From NCBI GenBank assembly GCA_031082125.1, contig JAVHLM010000006.1:62001-126000 (forward strand): a stretch of DNA of 64,000 nt, written 5' to 3'. The translations under genes were made by a program, and so were the position numbers. Below, piece by piece: positions 9,539 through 17,767 of the stretch (the first letter of the stretch is position 1; the number at the start of each line of letters is the position of its first letter). The notes below the pieces were generated by a model. It had not been told where the DNA came from. It was given only the letters and a program-made list of their open reading frames with translations, and did no database searches. Source of the stretch: Candidatus Eremiobacterota bacterium (GTDB taxonomy: Bacteria > Vulcanimicrobiota > CADAWZ01 > Ess09-12).

Positions 9539-10680
9539 GAGGGATCACCGCCCTCTTTCGACTTCTCAAGGACATCGAGGGCGGCGATGGCGCATCCCCT
9601 GTGCTTGCGCACCCCCCCCCTGCCAACAAGCTCTATGTAGGGGCCATTTCTCCCGCAGGGGCACTCCCTGTGAAGGACGGCCACGTCGGTGGTGAGCAGC
9701 GAGATGGCGGGGAAGCTGTGCAGATAAGGCGTCACAAGGTGCATGATGCCGGGCTCACCATACGGGAGGATACGGAGATCGCGCGGGTGCCTTATATATA
9801 CCCGTGAATAGAGGGGGACATGAAAATTCCCGCGCTCGCACTCGCAGTAAGGAACGCCATGCTCCACCATCCCGAGGAGATCGCGGATGTTCTCGGGCGG
9901 TATGCCGAGCCACCGGCTCACCTCTTCCCTGAACAGGCTCTTGGGCACCTCCTTGTCGCCGAGGGTCTTCCATCCCCCTCCGGTGATGAGAAAGGTCCTC
10001 TCCCCGAAGTGAAAAGGCTTTCCCCTGAGGCGCACCGCTTCTTCCAGGACATCGTAAAGGAAGCTCGGGAAGCCCAGGATCCTCATGGGATACGGGCTCT
10101 TCTGGAAGCGCTCAAGGGTTCTGCGGCAGAGGTCCCTGTCAAGGGAGAACTCCCCCTCCCTCCAGGTGATGGTATAGACGGCCCGGTTCACCGAGGTGAG
10201 TCCCGTGAGGAGCCTGTCGGAAAAGGCGGTTCCCAGGTTCTTCGCAACGTAAGGATCATAGGTGAAGCAGAGGTAATTCACCTTTTCCTTCCTGTCGGCC
10301 ATTTGAAAGGACTCGTAAATATTCCACACTATCTTCCTGATGCGGGAGAGAGACACCTTGTCAAGGTACGTGGCGCTCTTCTGGCCTGTCGTGCCGCTCG
10401 AGGTGAGCACAAGGGCAATCTTTTCATCGGGAACAGAGGTGAGCTTCCGCTCCTTGAAAATGGTGACGAAGAGATAAGGGATAGAGGGAATGTCCTCGAA
10501 GCGCCGAAGCGCTCTCGGCGTGAATCCCCGCAGGTCACAGAGCTTCCGGTAAGGCCCGCACCGTGCATAGTGGAAGGAAAAGGCCCTCTGCATTGCCTTG
10601 AGAAAAAGCATGTCCCGCTCCGGCGAGAAATGAAAGGCTTCCTTTGTCCCGATAAGATCGCGCACGGCATCACTGGGCAT
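9535..10680 (-). CDS. LuxE-type acyl-protein synthetase
   Basis: LuxE proteins adenylate a carboxylic acid and carry the acyl group on the enzyme for transfer to LuxC. Visible signatures are LVLTSSGTTGQKSATYLDK (adenylation P-loop), FLITGGGWK, LLGMVEHGVPYCECERG and the C-terminal LLTTDVAVLHRECPCGRNG. The ATG at 10680 is preceded by GGGAGGACC and overlaps the last codons of the upstream gene by 11 bases. The stop overlaps the luxC-like start as ATGA. Length (381 residues) is normal for the family. An open frame extends further upstream, but it lies inside the neighbouring gene and lacks family similarity. Confidence 0.9.
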   Translation of the reverse strand: MPSDAVRDLIGTKEAFHFSPERDMLFLKAMQRAFSFHYARCGPYRKLCDLRGFTPRALRRFEDIPSIPYLFVTIFKERKLTSVPDEKIALVLTSSGTTGQKSATYLDKVSLSRIRKIVWNIYESFQMADRKEKVNYLCFTYDPYVAKNLGTAFSDRLLTGLTSVNRAVYTITWREGEFSLDRDLCRRTLERFQKSPYPMRILGFPSFLYDVLEEAVRLRGKPFHFGERTFLITGGGWKTLGDKEVPKSLFREEVSRWLGIPPENIRDLLGMVEHGVPYCECERGNFHVPLYSRVYIRHPRDLRILPYGEPGIMHLVTPYLHSFPAISLLTTDVAVLHRECPCGRNGPYIELVGRGGVRKHRGCAIAALDVLEKSKEGGDPS

Positions 10681-11890
10681 TTTCAAGGTCCTCCCAGAGG
10701 CGCTCCGTATAGAGCTTGAAAAATGCCTGCAGGTACGAGCGGGTGAACTCGGTGAGCTTGAGGCTCTTGAAGTGCGGGGGCACGAAGGTGTTGCAGCACA
10801 CCACGTAATCAAGCCTGTTCCCGTCACTCTCGAGCTTTGCCGCGGGGAAATAGGCGCAGGGAATGAAGTGGGCCTCGTAGGCTATCTTCTGGTAGTGGGG
10901 GTCCCGGGCCGGGAGCAGAAGCTCCAGGTACGTCACTCCCATGGACTCGCAGTAGTTGCTCGTCTCGGAGAGAACCCAGAGGAGATCGTCCTGGTCGGTC
11001 TTCAGGCCCGTGATGCCGCCATAGCCGTCATTCTCCTGGTAGTGCAGGTAGACCACTGTCGAGCGGTCAGCGGTGGAGAGCCTGATCTGGGGATAGTGAA
11101 GGGGGAAGAAGCTGAACATGAGCTCCCCCTTGTCCCTTTCCCGGTAATATTCCCACTCAACGTCCTTGGATTTTTCAATCTCGAACTGGAGGTGCTCCCT
11201 TTCGGCGAGGCGCTCCACTTTCACCTGCTCCACGCGGGCCATCTCGAGGGCCAGCATATCCCTGATGATGCCGTAAATCCTGTCTGACTCGGGTGTGAGG
11301 ATCGGGTGGTTCTTGCGCTTCGCCAGGACGCCGGGCCGGTAATAGACCTTGAGGCCATGGGTCTCATAGAGCTTCAGCTTTCTGACGTTGGGAAAAATAC
11401 CGGTGTCGATGAAGCCCAGGTCCAGCAGATCGCGGTGAAAGCCCATGGAGACGAAGGTCCTCACGACGGCGTAGATGAGCTCGCAGCAGTTCTTCTCCTC
11501 GGTGAGATAATGGATCCCGCGCTTTATGGATTTCACCATCATCTTGTTTCCCCTGAAGGAGGGGACCACTACGCCGGCAAAGGTCTTCCCGATAAGGTTT
11601 GCGGGGTCCACGACAAAGATCACCGACCCCACGAGGCCGCCTTCATGCTCGTTGAGGAGCCAGAGGTAATTGGGATCGTTGAGGGCCCATTTCATCTTGG
11701 CGGCGTCATTCACCTCGGGAAGGGTGTAGGTGCCGCCATAGACCAGCTCGTAAAGGGACTTTATGCGCTCCATATCATCTTCCCTGGCGACGCGGAGCGT
11801 CACCTCAAGGTCATCTGAGACGTGGAGCTTTTCATTGATTTCATGACGACTGGTTTCTCCGAGCGAGTTCAAGAGAATCCCCCCTGCCAC
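10670..11890 (-). CDS. GNAT-like N-acyltransferase, first gene of the lux-like operon
   Basis: Residues about 28-180 look like a GNAT acetyltransferase fold (VTLRVAREDDMERIKSLYE; the CoA-binding loop region reads AGVVVPSFRGNKMM). The C-terminal half (about 215-406) has no recognisable motif and could be a decayed second GNAT copy. It overlaps luxE by 11 bases and probably heads the operon. The start is uncertain. The GTG at 11890 has AGGAG 3 bases away, and a TTG six codons later has GGGGGG at better spacing. A role in acylating or accepting the activated acyl group is inference from the neighbours. Confidence 0.65.
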   Translation of the reverse strand: MAGGILLNSLGETSRHEINEKLHVSDDLEVTLRVAREDDMERIKSLYELVYGGTYTLPEVNDAAKMKWALNDPNYLWLLNEHEGGLVGSVIFVVDPANLIGKTFAGVVVPSFRGNKMMVKSIKRGIHYLTEEKNCCELIYAVVRTFVSMGFHRDLLDLGFIDTGIFPNVRKLKLYETHGLKVYYRPGVLAKRKNHPILTPESDRIYGIIRDMLALEMARVEQVKVERLAEREHLQFEIEKSKDVEWEYYRERDKGELMFSFFPLHYPQIRLSTADRSTVVYLHYQENDGYGGITGLKTDQDDLLWVLSETSNYCESMGVTYLELLLPARDPHYQKIAYEAHFIPCAYFPAAKLESDGNRLDYVVCCNTFVPPHFKSLKLTEFTRSYLQAFFKLYTERLWEDLENAQ

Positions 11891-11900
11891 CTGCTCCTGG

Positions 11901-11925
11901 AATCACCGGAGGGTGATTTTTCACC
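11901..11925. promoter_or_regulatory. Operator-like overlapping inverted repeats
   Basis: Three half-sites alternate in the divergent spacer between the lux-like operon and queE: AATCACC, then GGTGA, then TCACC, giving the palindromes TCACC-GGAG-GGTGA and GGTGA-TTTT-TCACC, which share a half. The arrangement sits 11 bases upstream of the GTG start of the GNAT-like gene. It would suit a dimeric repressor. An intrinsic terminator reading is possible for the plus strand (stem plus TTTTT), but no plus-strand gene ends here. Confidence 0.4.
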
Positions 11926-11988
11926 TTATGATATGCCTATTTCCCCAAAAAGTCAACCCCACCCCCCGTGTCGAATATCTTCAGAATA

Positions 11989-12630
11989 ATGGACGCTGTT
12001 CTCCGGGTTACCGAGATTTTCAGGAGCATCCAGGGGGAGTCGTCTTATCAGGGCCTCCCCTGCACCTTTGTGCGCCTGGCGGGCTGCAATCTCCGCTGCA
12101 CATGGTGCGACACCTCCTATTCCCACGAGGGAGGAGAGGCCATGGCCGCGAGCGAGGTATACCGCCATGTGAAGAGCCTGGGAGTGAGCCACGTGGAAAT
12201 CACGGGCGGCGAACCCCTCCTTCAGCAGGCCGTCATACCCCTCATGGAGAGACTTCTCGATGACGGCTCCACTGTGCTGCTTGAGACCAACGGGAGCCTC
12301 GATATCTCCCCGGTGCCGCGAGGGGTGATAAGGATCATGGACATCAAGTGCCCCGGGAGCGCCATGGAATCCCGTATGCGCTTTGAGAACATCAGGCATC
12401 TGCGGCCGAAGGACGAGGTGAAGTTCATCCTCACGGGAAGGGCAGATTACGAGTGGGCTCTCAAGGCAATCAGGGAGCATGGCATCAGGGAAAGAGCAAA
12501 AATCCTCATGGGGTGCACTTCCCTTGAGCTTTATGCCTCCCTCTGCGACTGGATACTGGCCGACAGCCTCGATGCCAGGATCAACGTGCAGCTCCACAAG
12601 ATCATCTGGGGGCCCTCGTCACGGCGGTGA
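11989..12630 (+). CDS. queE: 7-carboxy-7-deazaguanine synthase (radical SAM)
   Basis: QueE converts carboxytetrahydropterin to 7-carboxy-7-deazaguanine in queuosine and 7-deazapurine synthesis. The start motif LRVTEIFRSIQGES, the cluster CNLRCTWC (CxxxCxxC binding 4Fe-4S), the SAM motif EITGGEPLLQ and IRIMDIKCPGSAME are all present. Length (213 residues) is normal. No other queuosine gene is in the window. I chose the ATG at 11989 from alignment with the family. A GTG seven codons earlier is in frame, and neither start has a clear Shine-Dalgarno sequence. The stop codon lies inside a perfect hairpin (12612-12637). Confidence 0.93.
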   Translation: MDAVLRVTEIFRSIQGESSYQGLPCTFVRLAGCNLRCTWCDTSYSHEGGEAMAASEVYRHVKSLGVSHVEITGGEPLLQQAVIPLMERLLDDGSTVLLETNGSLDISPVPRGVIRIMDIKCPGSAMESRMRFENIRHLRPKDEVKFILTGRADYEWALKAIREHGIRERAKILMGCTSLELYASLCDWILADSLDARINVQLHKIIWGPSSRR

Positions 12631-12637
12631 CGAGGGC
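12612..12637 (+). other. Perfect hairpin spanning the queE stop codon
   Basis: GCCCTCGTCAC-GGCG-GTGACGAGGGC is an 11-bp perfect stem with a 4-base loop, and the TGA stop lies in its right arm. No T-run follows, so termination without Rho is unlikely. It could protect the mRNA 3' end or limit coupling to the next gene 52 bases on. Confidence 0.4.
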
Positions 12638-12681
12638 AGGAGAAAGAGGGCGGGAAGCGAATTCTGGGAGAGGGAGATAGA

Positions 12682-13203
12682 ATGGCAAAAGAAAAGAGTG
12701 CAGGACTGGCGGGAACATTAGGGCTCCTCACGTGCTACGGTATCGCCATGGCGTACGTCGAGGCCATGGTGGTCGTCTACCTGCGCAGGCTTCTGCCCCT
12801 CTCGCAGTGGAACGTCGAGGTGACCGATCTCCACAGCCTCACCATGTTTCTCAGCAGGCACCATGTGCTGTGGACCGAGCAGACCCGCGAGGCCGCCACC
12901 ATCATCATGATTCTCGCCGTGGCCCTCCTCGCAGGCGGGACGCTGCGCATGAAAGCGGGGGCCTTTCTTTACACCTTCGCCATCTGGGACCTTTTTTATT
13001 ACATCTTTCTTTACGCCCTTATCAAGTGGCCTCCAACCCTGGCCACAGGCGACGTGCTCTTCCTGATTCCCCGGCCCTGGGTCTCACCCGTCTATGTGCC
13101 GGTGATCATCTCGCTCGCCATGCTCATGCTCTCCCTCTTTGTCATGGGGGGAAAACAGAATGGGGGAGGGAAGGCAAAGAAAGCCTCAAAGGGGAAGGCA
13201 TGA
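12682..13203 (+). CDS. Integral membrane protein, unknown function
   Basis: The product has 173 residues with four or five hydrophobic helices (about 8-30, 70-88, 92-112, 133-155) and a basic, glycine-rich tail. The ATG has GGGAGAGGGAG upstream. I do not recognise a family and see no catalytic motif. It follows queE by 52 bases on the same strand and may be co-transcribed. It converges with the helical-repeat gene, whose stop is 11 bases away. Confidence 0.7.
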   Translation: MAKEKSAGLAGTLGLLTCYGIAMAYVEAMVVVYLRRLLPLSQWNVEVTDLHSLTMFLSRHHVLWTEQTREAATIIMILAVALLAGGTLRMKAGAFLYTFAIWDLFYYIFLYALIKWPPTLATGDVLFLIPRPWVSPVYVPVIISLAMLMLSLFVMGGKQNGGGKAKKASKGKA

Positions 13204-13213
13204 CCTGCACTCC

Positions 13214-16042
13214 TCACACCAGGCGCGATATATCCCTGAGGGCCTCCCTCACTGGATTGCGGGAATCGCCCTGAAGGGCTTCCCAGGCATCCCTGCCCCG
13301 GGCGCTGATGAAATTCTCGCGGTAAAGCCCGAGGAATCTCTTTGCCTGAGACCGCATCGCCGAGTCAGGGGGGCTCCCTGCGGCAAAGCGCCTGTAGTTC
13401 TCCAGGCTCCCCTCCTTCTCTAAAAAATCCATGAAGGCCGCGGCGCTCATGCGCTCAAAGCACTTGAGGAGCAGGCTGCCATATTCCTTGCGCTCCGTGA
13501 GGCCCAGGGAGCCGCACTTCTCAAGCAGGGCTGCCGCCGCGAGGGGGGCGTCTATCTTTACCACCGCATCGGTGTAAAGGGCTCTCGTATCATCATCGTA
13601 ACACTCGTCAAGATGATCAAGAATAAGGTCGATAGATCTCTCTTTGTGGTGAGGGGCAAGCAGGGACCCCACGGTGGCGAGAATGCTCACTGCCTCGTTC
13701 CTGATGTCCATGTAATCCCTTCCTGCCGCGTCAAGAAGGAATGACGGCGCCCAGCGGTTCTGACGCATCACGAGGGAGGAGAGCACCGCCAGGGCTTCCC
13801 TGAAATGGAGAGGGTGGATCCTTGCCGCAAGGGGCTTGAGAATCTTCTCGTCCTGAAAGCTCATGTGGTTCAGCAGATTGACACACCGGGCCCTTTTTTC
13901 CTGATCCTTCTCCTTCACCACCATGGAGGTGAAATCCTCAAGAAGCTCGTCAAGCTTCCGGCCCTCCATACTCATCATGGCATGGGCCTGGGCCCTGAGG
14001 CTTATAAGGTCAGCAAGCGCCTTCGTAGCGGCACTTCCCGATCTTGCTGCTATGGCATCTTTCGCAAATGCCAGGGCATAGCGCTTTATGGCATCAGCCT
14101 TCAAGATGTCAAAATAATGCACATTCCTGAGGGCATCAAAGGCTTCCATCTTGATGAGGTCGGGGCAGTCCCGGTAGAAAAAGAGGAAAAAAAGGCCATC
14201 CTTGGCGCCTTCAAGGGCGGCGGCCTCATCGGCGCGCAGGGGCCTCCTTGCGACCTCCTTTTTCATGAACTCTATCATGGAGTGCCCCGCCGCGAGGGCA
14301 TGCTCATAGAGAAGCCCTCCTGTCTCGCTTTCCCGGGCCTCGAACACCTGGGAAAAAGTGCGGAGCACCACAGGGTTCCTCTCCCTCAGCATACGATCAC
14401 ACCGGGCCTTCAGCGGACCTGCCTTGTCCCTCATTGAAAGAAACTCCTTGAGAGCGGCGGGAACGGTCACTGTCGTTCCCGGCAGGGGAATAAGCTCTGT
14501 TTCTTCAGGCTCCGCCGGAGGCGGCTCTCCTTTCTGCTCCTGGAGAGCCTCTGAGCCCCCTCCCTCCCGGGGCTCACCACCCGGCTCTTCATCTTCCTCG
14601 TCATCTTCAATGCCCGAGAGGAGGGCCGACGGCTTTTTCTCGGGGCCTTTTTCACTTCCGAGAAAGCCAAGCAGGAGCAGGGCACGCTTGCGCACATGGG
14701 CCCCTACATCCACGTCGGCAAGGAGGGCCTTGAGAGCCTTCCTGAGACGATCCCGCATCAGGGGATGGGCGGCAAGGAGAGCCCCCCTGGCCTCGATAAC
14801 CCCGAAAAGGCCGTCGCTTCCCCCCGTCACCGCCTCTACAAGGGAGGAGAGCACGGCAGGAAGCGCTTCTTCCTGGGAGACCTTGGGCAGGCTGTTAAGC
14901 CAGCAAAGCATTAAGGCATCAAGAGCGCCTTGTGAGAGCTCGTCCTGCGATGACCTCCTGGTGCGCTCCAGGAACTCCAGAAGAGGCGATATCAGGCCAA
15001 GAGCGCTCAGGATAGAGAGGAGCCTTGCCAACACCTGCGGTGGTATCCCTTCCCGCTGAAAAATCCTCTCCAGGGACGCCATGGCCGCTTTCCTGTATTC
15101 CTCAGCCGGCCCCTTGGGCTTTCTCGTCCTGAACTGCGTGGCCTGAATGAAGGCATAGGCGCTGTCCACCGCCATGGCCGCATCGTCTCCCTGAAAAAGG
15201 GCGGCATAGGATTCATAATTCGCGCGGTCGGCATTCTCCAGCAGGTCGCCTGCTATCCTGCGGAGCTCCGAGCGGTCATCAAGACCCTGGGAGTAGCAGT
15301 AAGAGATTTCATAAAGCCGCCACGAGAAGCCGTTTTTTGCGCTCTCTACCGGCGAGGGGATATGGGCTCCCATCAGGGTGAGGACCTTCTGGGGGCGCAC
15401 CTTGTTCCATTTGGGATCACTGTTGTGGATGAATGAAAAAAGCTTGCGGCGCAGGAGCTCCCGGGGAGTATCGCTGTCAAAGGGCAGGGGCAGGCTCTGC
15501 ACCTCGACATCCTCGTAACATATGGCTTTCATGAGGCCATCGACATATTCCATTGCAGATTCGGGCGCCTTGCCCGCCTGCCAGTACTCCTTCCAGAAGG
15601 CAATCCACGAGAGCAGAAGCTTCTGGCCGTACTGGCTGTCGGTGATCGCTGAAATGACCAGGGCTTTGAGTGGCATAATCAGCTCAGGGCCGAGGGTGCC
15701 GAGAGTGTGAAAGAATACCCGGCGCTCATCATCGTGGGCGATGAGGCTTTTCAGGAAATTCATCGCCTCGCTTCTGGCCGCATCGTCCTCGCGGCGTCCC
15801 TCGCTCTGGGGTGCGAACTCCTTGACAATGGACGCCGCGAGGACGATCCTCTCCTTGAGGGTAAGCTCGGTACCGGGGTGAAAAAGGGCCACAAGAAAGG
15901 GGCATGGGTCTCCGGCGGGGCCTTCCCGGGCTTTCAGGGCAAGACCAGGCAATTCCCCCCTCCTGAGAGCGGCTACAAAGTCCTCCCTCGACATCCCACT
16001 GCACGTCATGGTTCTTAATTTCTTCCCGGCCACTCCTTTCAC
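13214..16042 (-). CDS. Large helical-repeat protein, unknown function
   Basis: A 942-residue, largely alpha-helical protein rich in Leu/Ala pairs that look like irregular HEAT/armadillo repeats (for example LLLGFLGSEKG, VVKIDAPLAAAALLEKCGSL, EAVSILATVGSLL). An acidic, proline-rich linker at about residues 465-520 (DDEEDEEPGGEP) splits it into two repeat blocks. There is no signal peptide and no catalytic motif I recognise. The start is uncertain: GTG at 16042, another GTG three codons on with AAAGGA nearby, or ATGs at 16009 and 15994. It is divergent from the 5'-nucleotidase gene. A scaffolding role is inference from the fold type. Confidence 0.7.
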   Translation of the reverse strand: MKGVAGKKLRTMTCSGMSREDFVAALRRGELPGLALKAREGPAGDPCPFLVALFHPGTELTLKERIVLAASIVKEFAPQSEGRREDDAARSEAMNFLKSLIAHDDERRVFFHTLGTLGPELIMPLKALVISAITDSQYGQKLLLSWIAFWKEYWQAGKAPESAMEYVDGLMKAICYEDVEVQSLPLPFDSDTPRELLRRKLFSFIHNSDPKWNKVRPQKVLTLMGAHIPSPVESAKNGFSWRLYEISYCYSQGLDDRSELRRIAGDLLENADRANYESYAALFQGDDAAMAVDSAYAFIQATQFRTRKPKGPAEEYRKAAMASLERIFQREGIPPQVLARLLSILSALGLISPLLEFLERTRRSSQDELSQGALDALMLCWLNSLPKVSQEEALPAVLSSLVEAVTGGSDGLFGVIEARGALLAAHPLMRDRLRKALKALLADVDVGAHVRKRALLLLGFLGSEKGPEKKPSALLSGIEDDEEDEEPGGEPREGGGSEALQEQKGEPPPAEPEETELIPLPGTTVTVPAALKEFLSMRDKAGPLKARCDRMLRERNPVVLRTFSQVFEARESETGGLLYEHALAAGHSMIEFMKKEVARRPLRADEAAALEGAKDGLFFLFFYRDCPDLIKMEAFDALRNVHYFDILKADAIKRYALAFAKDAIAARSGSAATKALADLISLRAQAHAMMSMEGRKLDELLEDFTSMVVKEKDQEKRARCVNLLNHMSFQDEKILKPLAARIHPLHFREALAVLSSLVMRQNRWAPSFLLDAAGRDYMDIRNEAVSILATVGSLLAPHHKERSIDLILDHLDECYDDDTRALYTDAVVKIDAPLAAAALLEKCGSLGLTERKEYGSLLLKCFERMSAAAFMDFLEKEGSLENYRRFAAGSPPDSAMRSQAKRFLGLYRENFISARGRDAWEALQGDSRNPVREALRDISRLV

Positions 16043-16083
16043 CTCTTGCCCGGCAGGATATCGTCACCCCGCCGTACCGCGAT

Positions 16084-16101
16084 GTTAACATTTTGTTAAC
16101 A
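16084..16101 (+). promoter_or_regulatory. Pho-box-like direct repeat
   Basis: TTAACA-TTTTG-TTAACA: two identical hexamers 11 bases apart (one helical turn), preceded by G so that each half also reads GTTAAC. The arrangement matches the known PhoP recognition pattern of Bacillus (TT[ATC]ACA repeats with about 5-base spacers). Its end lies 32 bases before the -10 element of the 5'-nucleotidase gene, where an activator would bind. The same pattern recurs at 37863-37879 and 61913-61930. Confidence 0.6.
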
Positions 16102-16109
16102 GGAATGCC

Positions 16110-16139
16110 TTGTAGGGAAGAGCCCCTCCGGGGTATAAT
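16110..16139 (+). promoter_or_regulatory. Promoter of the 5'-nucleotidase gene
   Basis: A perfect -10 TATAAT (16134-16139) has only a weak -35 (TTGTAG, 18-base spacer), as expected of an activator-dependent promoter. The predicted transcript starts near 16146, about 22 bases before the ATG, with AAGGAGGAG between. Confidence 0.65.
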
Positions 16140-16168
16140 TGCATGGGGGATACTTTCAAGGAGGAGCT

Positions 16169-17767
16169 ATGGAGATCCAGGGCCGCCATATTCAGGGGAG
16201 CACCGCTCCCCCCATGCGCAATGCCAAGGGCATGCCGAAAGCCGCCGAAAAGGAAGCTCTTCCTGCCGACGTCTTTTCGCCACAGGAGGCGCCGCCGCCC
16301 AGCCGCTCCGTTCCCCTCACGATCCTTCACACCAATGACATTCACGGCCATGCCGAGCCGTTCTGCGAGAGCCACAAGATGGTGGGAGGGCTTGCCCACC
16401 TTGCCGAGACCATCAAGGAGGAGAGAGCCAAGGACCCCGCCCATACCCTTCTCCTCGATGCCGGCGACTCCACGCAGGGCGATCCTCTCTCGGACTTTTT
16501 CAAAGGGCGCCCCGTCCTGGAATCCATGAACAAAATGGGCTATGATGTCTGTGTGCTGGGAAACCATGATTTTGACAACGGCCTCAAGACCCTTGCCGGC
16601 ACGCTCAAGAAAACCAAATCGCCTGTCCTGGCGGCAAACCTCGTGATAAAGAAAGAGAATGCCTTTATTGACGGCTGCACAGAGCCTTTTGTCATCAAGG
16701 ATATAGACGGCGTCAAGGTGGGCATTGTCGGCCTTGTCACGCCCGATGCCATCACAATGCTCAAGAGCAGGGAGGATGCCGCAAAGATTGACATAAGGCC
16801 GCCTGAAGAGACCCTCAGGGAAGTCCTTCCCGAGATGAAGAAACAGGGAGCCGACGTGGTGGTCCTTCTCTCTCACCTGGGCATTGATGCCGACAGGGAG
16901 GTGGCCCGGCAGTTTCCCGATATCAGCCTCATCGTGGGCGGCCACACCCATACAAAGCTTGACAGGCCCATCAAGGAAGGGAAGACCCTTATCGTGCAGT
17001 CAGGCTGCTATGGAAGGCACCTGGGTGAGATAGAGCTCCTCATCGACAGGGACTCGAAGAGAGTGAGCCTCAACGGCTCGCGCCTCATCCCTATCGAGGA
17101 GCACAGTGTCGAGCCCGACAAGAAAGTGGAAGCCATCATCAAGAAATATGAGGAGAAGATCGCCCCCATACTGGGCGAGGTCGTGACAGAGATTAAAAGA
17201 AACCTCACACAGAGGGACTTTCATGTGTACCGCGAAGAATCGACGCTGGGCAACTGTATCGCCGACCTTATCAGAGAGCGCGGAAAAACCGATATCGGCT
17301 TCATCACCGCGGCCTCGATGCGCTGCAATCTTTACCGGGGCCCCGTGAAGACCGGTGATATCTACACCATGTTCCCATGGCAGGACCAGTTCACGACGGT
17401 GAAGCTCAAGGGATGTCATATCCCCAGGCTCATCGAGCAGGGGCTCAGCAAGATCGCAAACGGCGTGGCCTTCTCAGGCATCAAGGCCGTGATTGACACA
17501 AGGCTCCCCGAAGGGCAGCAGGTGGTCTCCGTAACCGATGAGAACGGGAAGCCCCTCGATCCTGACAGGCTCTACACCATTGCCACGCGCGATTACATCG
17601 CCCAGGGGTTCTCCGGCATGGACGTCATGCACAAGAGCACTGACGTCAAAAATCATGGTGACCTGCGCAAGAATATCATTGATGCACTGAAAGAAACCGA
17701 TCACATTGATGCGAAGAAGGATGGGAGACTGATCAACCTGGCCACCCAGAAGGTCAGCTCACGGTAA
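16169..17767 (+). CDS. 5'-nucleotidase / cyclic phosphodiesterase family
   Basis: A two-domain nucleotide phosphatase releasing phosphate from nucleotides. The metallophosphoesterase domain (about residues 47-285) shows TNDIHGH, AGDSTQGDP, VLGNHDFDNGL and VGGHTHTKLD. The C-terminal substrate-binding domain (about 330-500) shows STLGNCIADLIRE and MFPWQDQF. Family members are normally exported, but this protein has no Sec signal peptide. Instead about 45 polar residues precede the catalytic domain. The ATG at 16169 has AAGGAGGAG at 4 bases. The Pho-box-like site upstream fits a phosphate-starvation role. The 3' end overlaps the converging response regulator gene by 14 bases. Confidence 0.92.
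   Translation: MEIQGRHIQGSTAPPMRNAKGMPKAAEKEALPADVFSPQEAPPPSRSVPLTILHTNDIHGHAEPFCESHKMVGGLAHLAETIKEERAKDPAHTLLLDAGDSTQGDPLSDFFKGRPVLESMNKMGYDVCVLGNHDFDNGLKTLAGTLKKTKSPVLAANLVIKKENAFIDGCTEPFVIKDIDGVKVGIVGLVTPDAITMLKSREDAAKIDIRPPEETLREVLPEMKKQGADVVVLLSHLGIDADREVARQFPDISLIVGGHTHTKLDRPIKEGKTLIVQSGCYGRHLGEIELLIDRDSKRVSLNGSRLIPIEEHSVEPDKKVEAIIKKYEEKIAPILGEVVTEIKRNLTQRDFHVYREESTLGNCIADLIRERGKTDIGFITAASMRCNLYRGPVKTGDIYTMFPWQDQFTTVKLKGCHIPRLIEQGLSKIANGVAFSGIKAVIDTRLPEGQQVVSVTDENGKPLDPDRLYTIATRDYIAQGFSGMDVMHKSTDVKNHGDLRKNIIDALKETDHIDAKKDGRLINLATQKVSSR

Noticed and set aside
5815-11890. Bioluminescence operon
   Set aside because: LuxC- and LuxE-like genes are present, but no luxA or luxB is in the window and the LuxC protein carries a CoA ligase.
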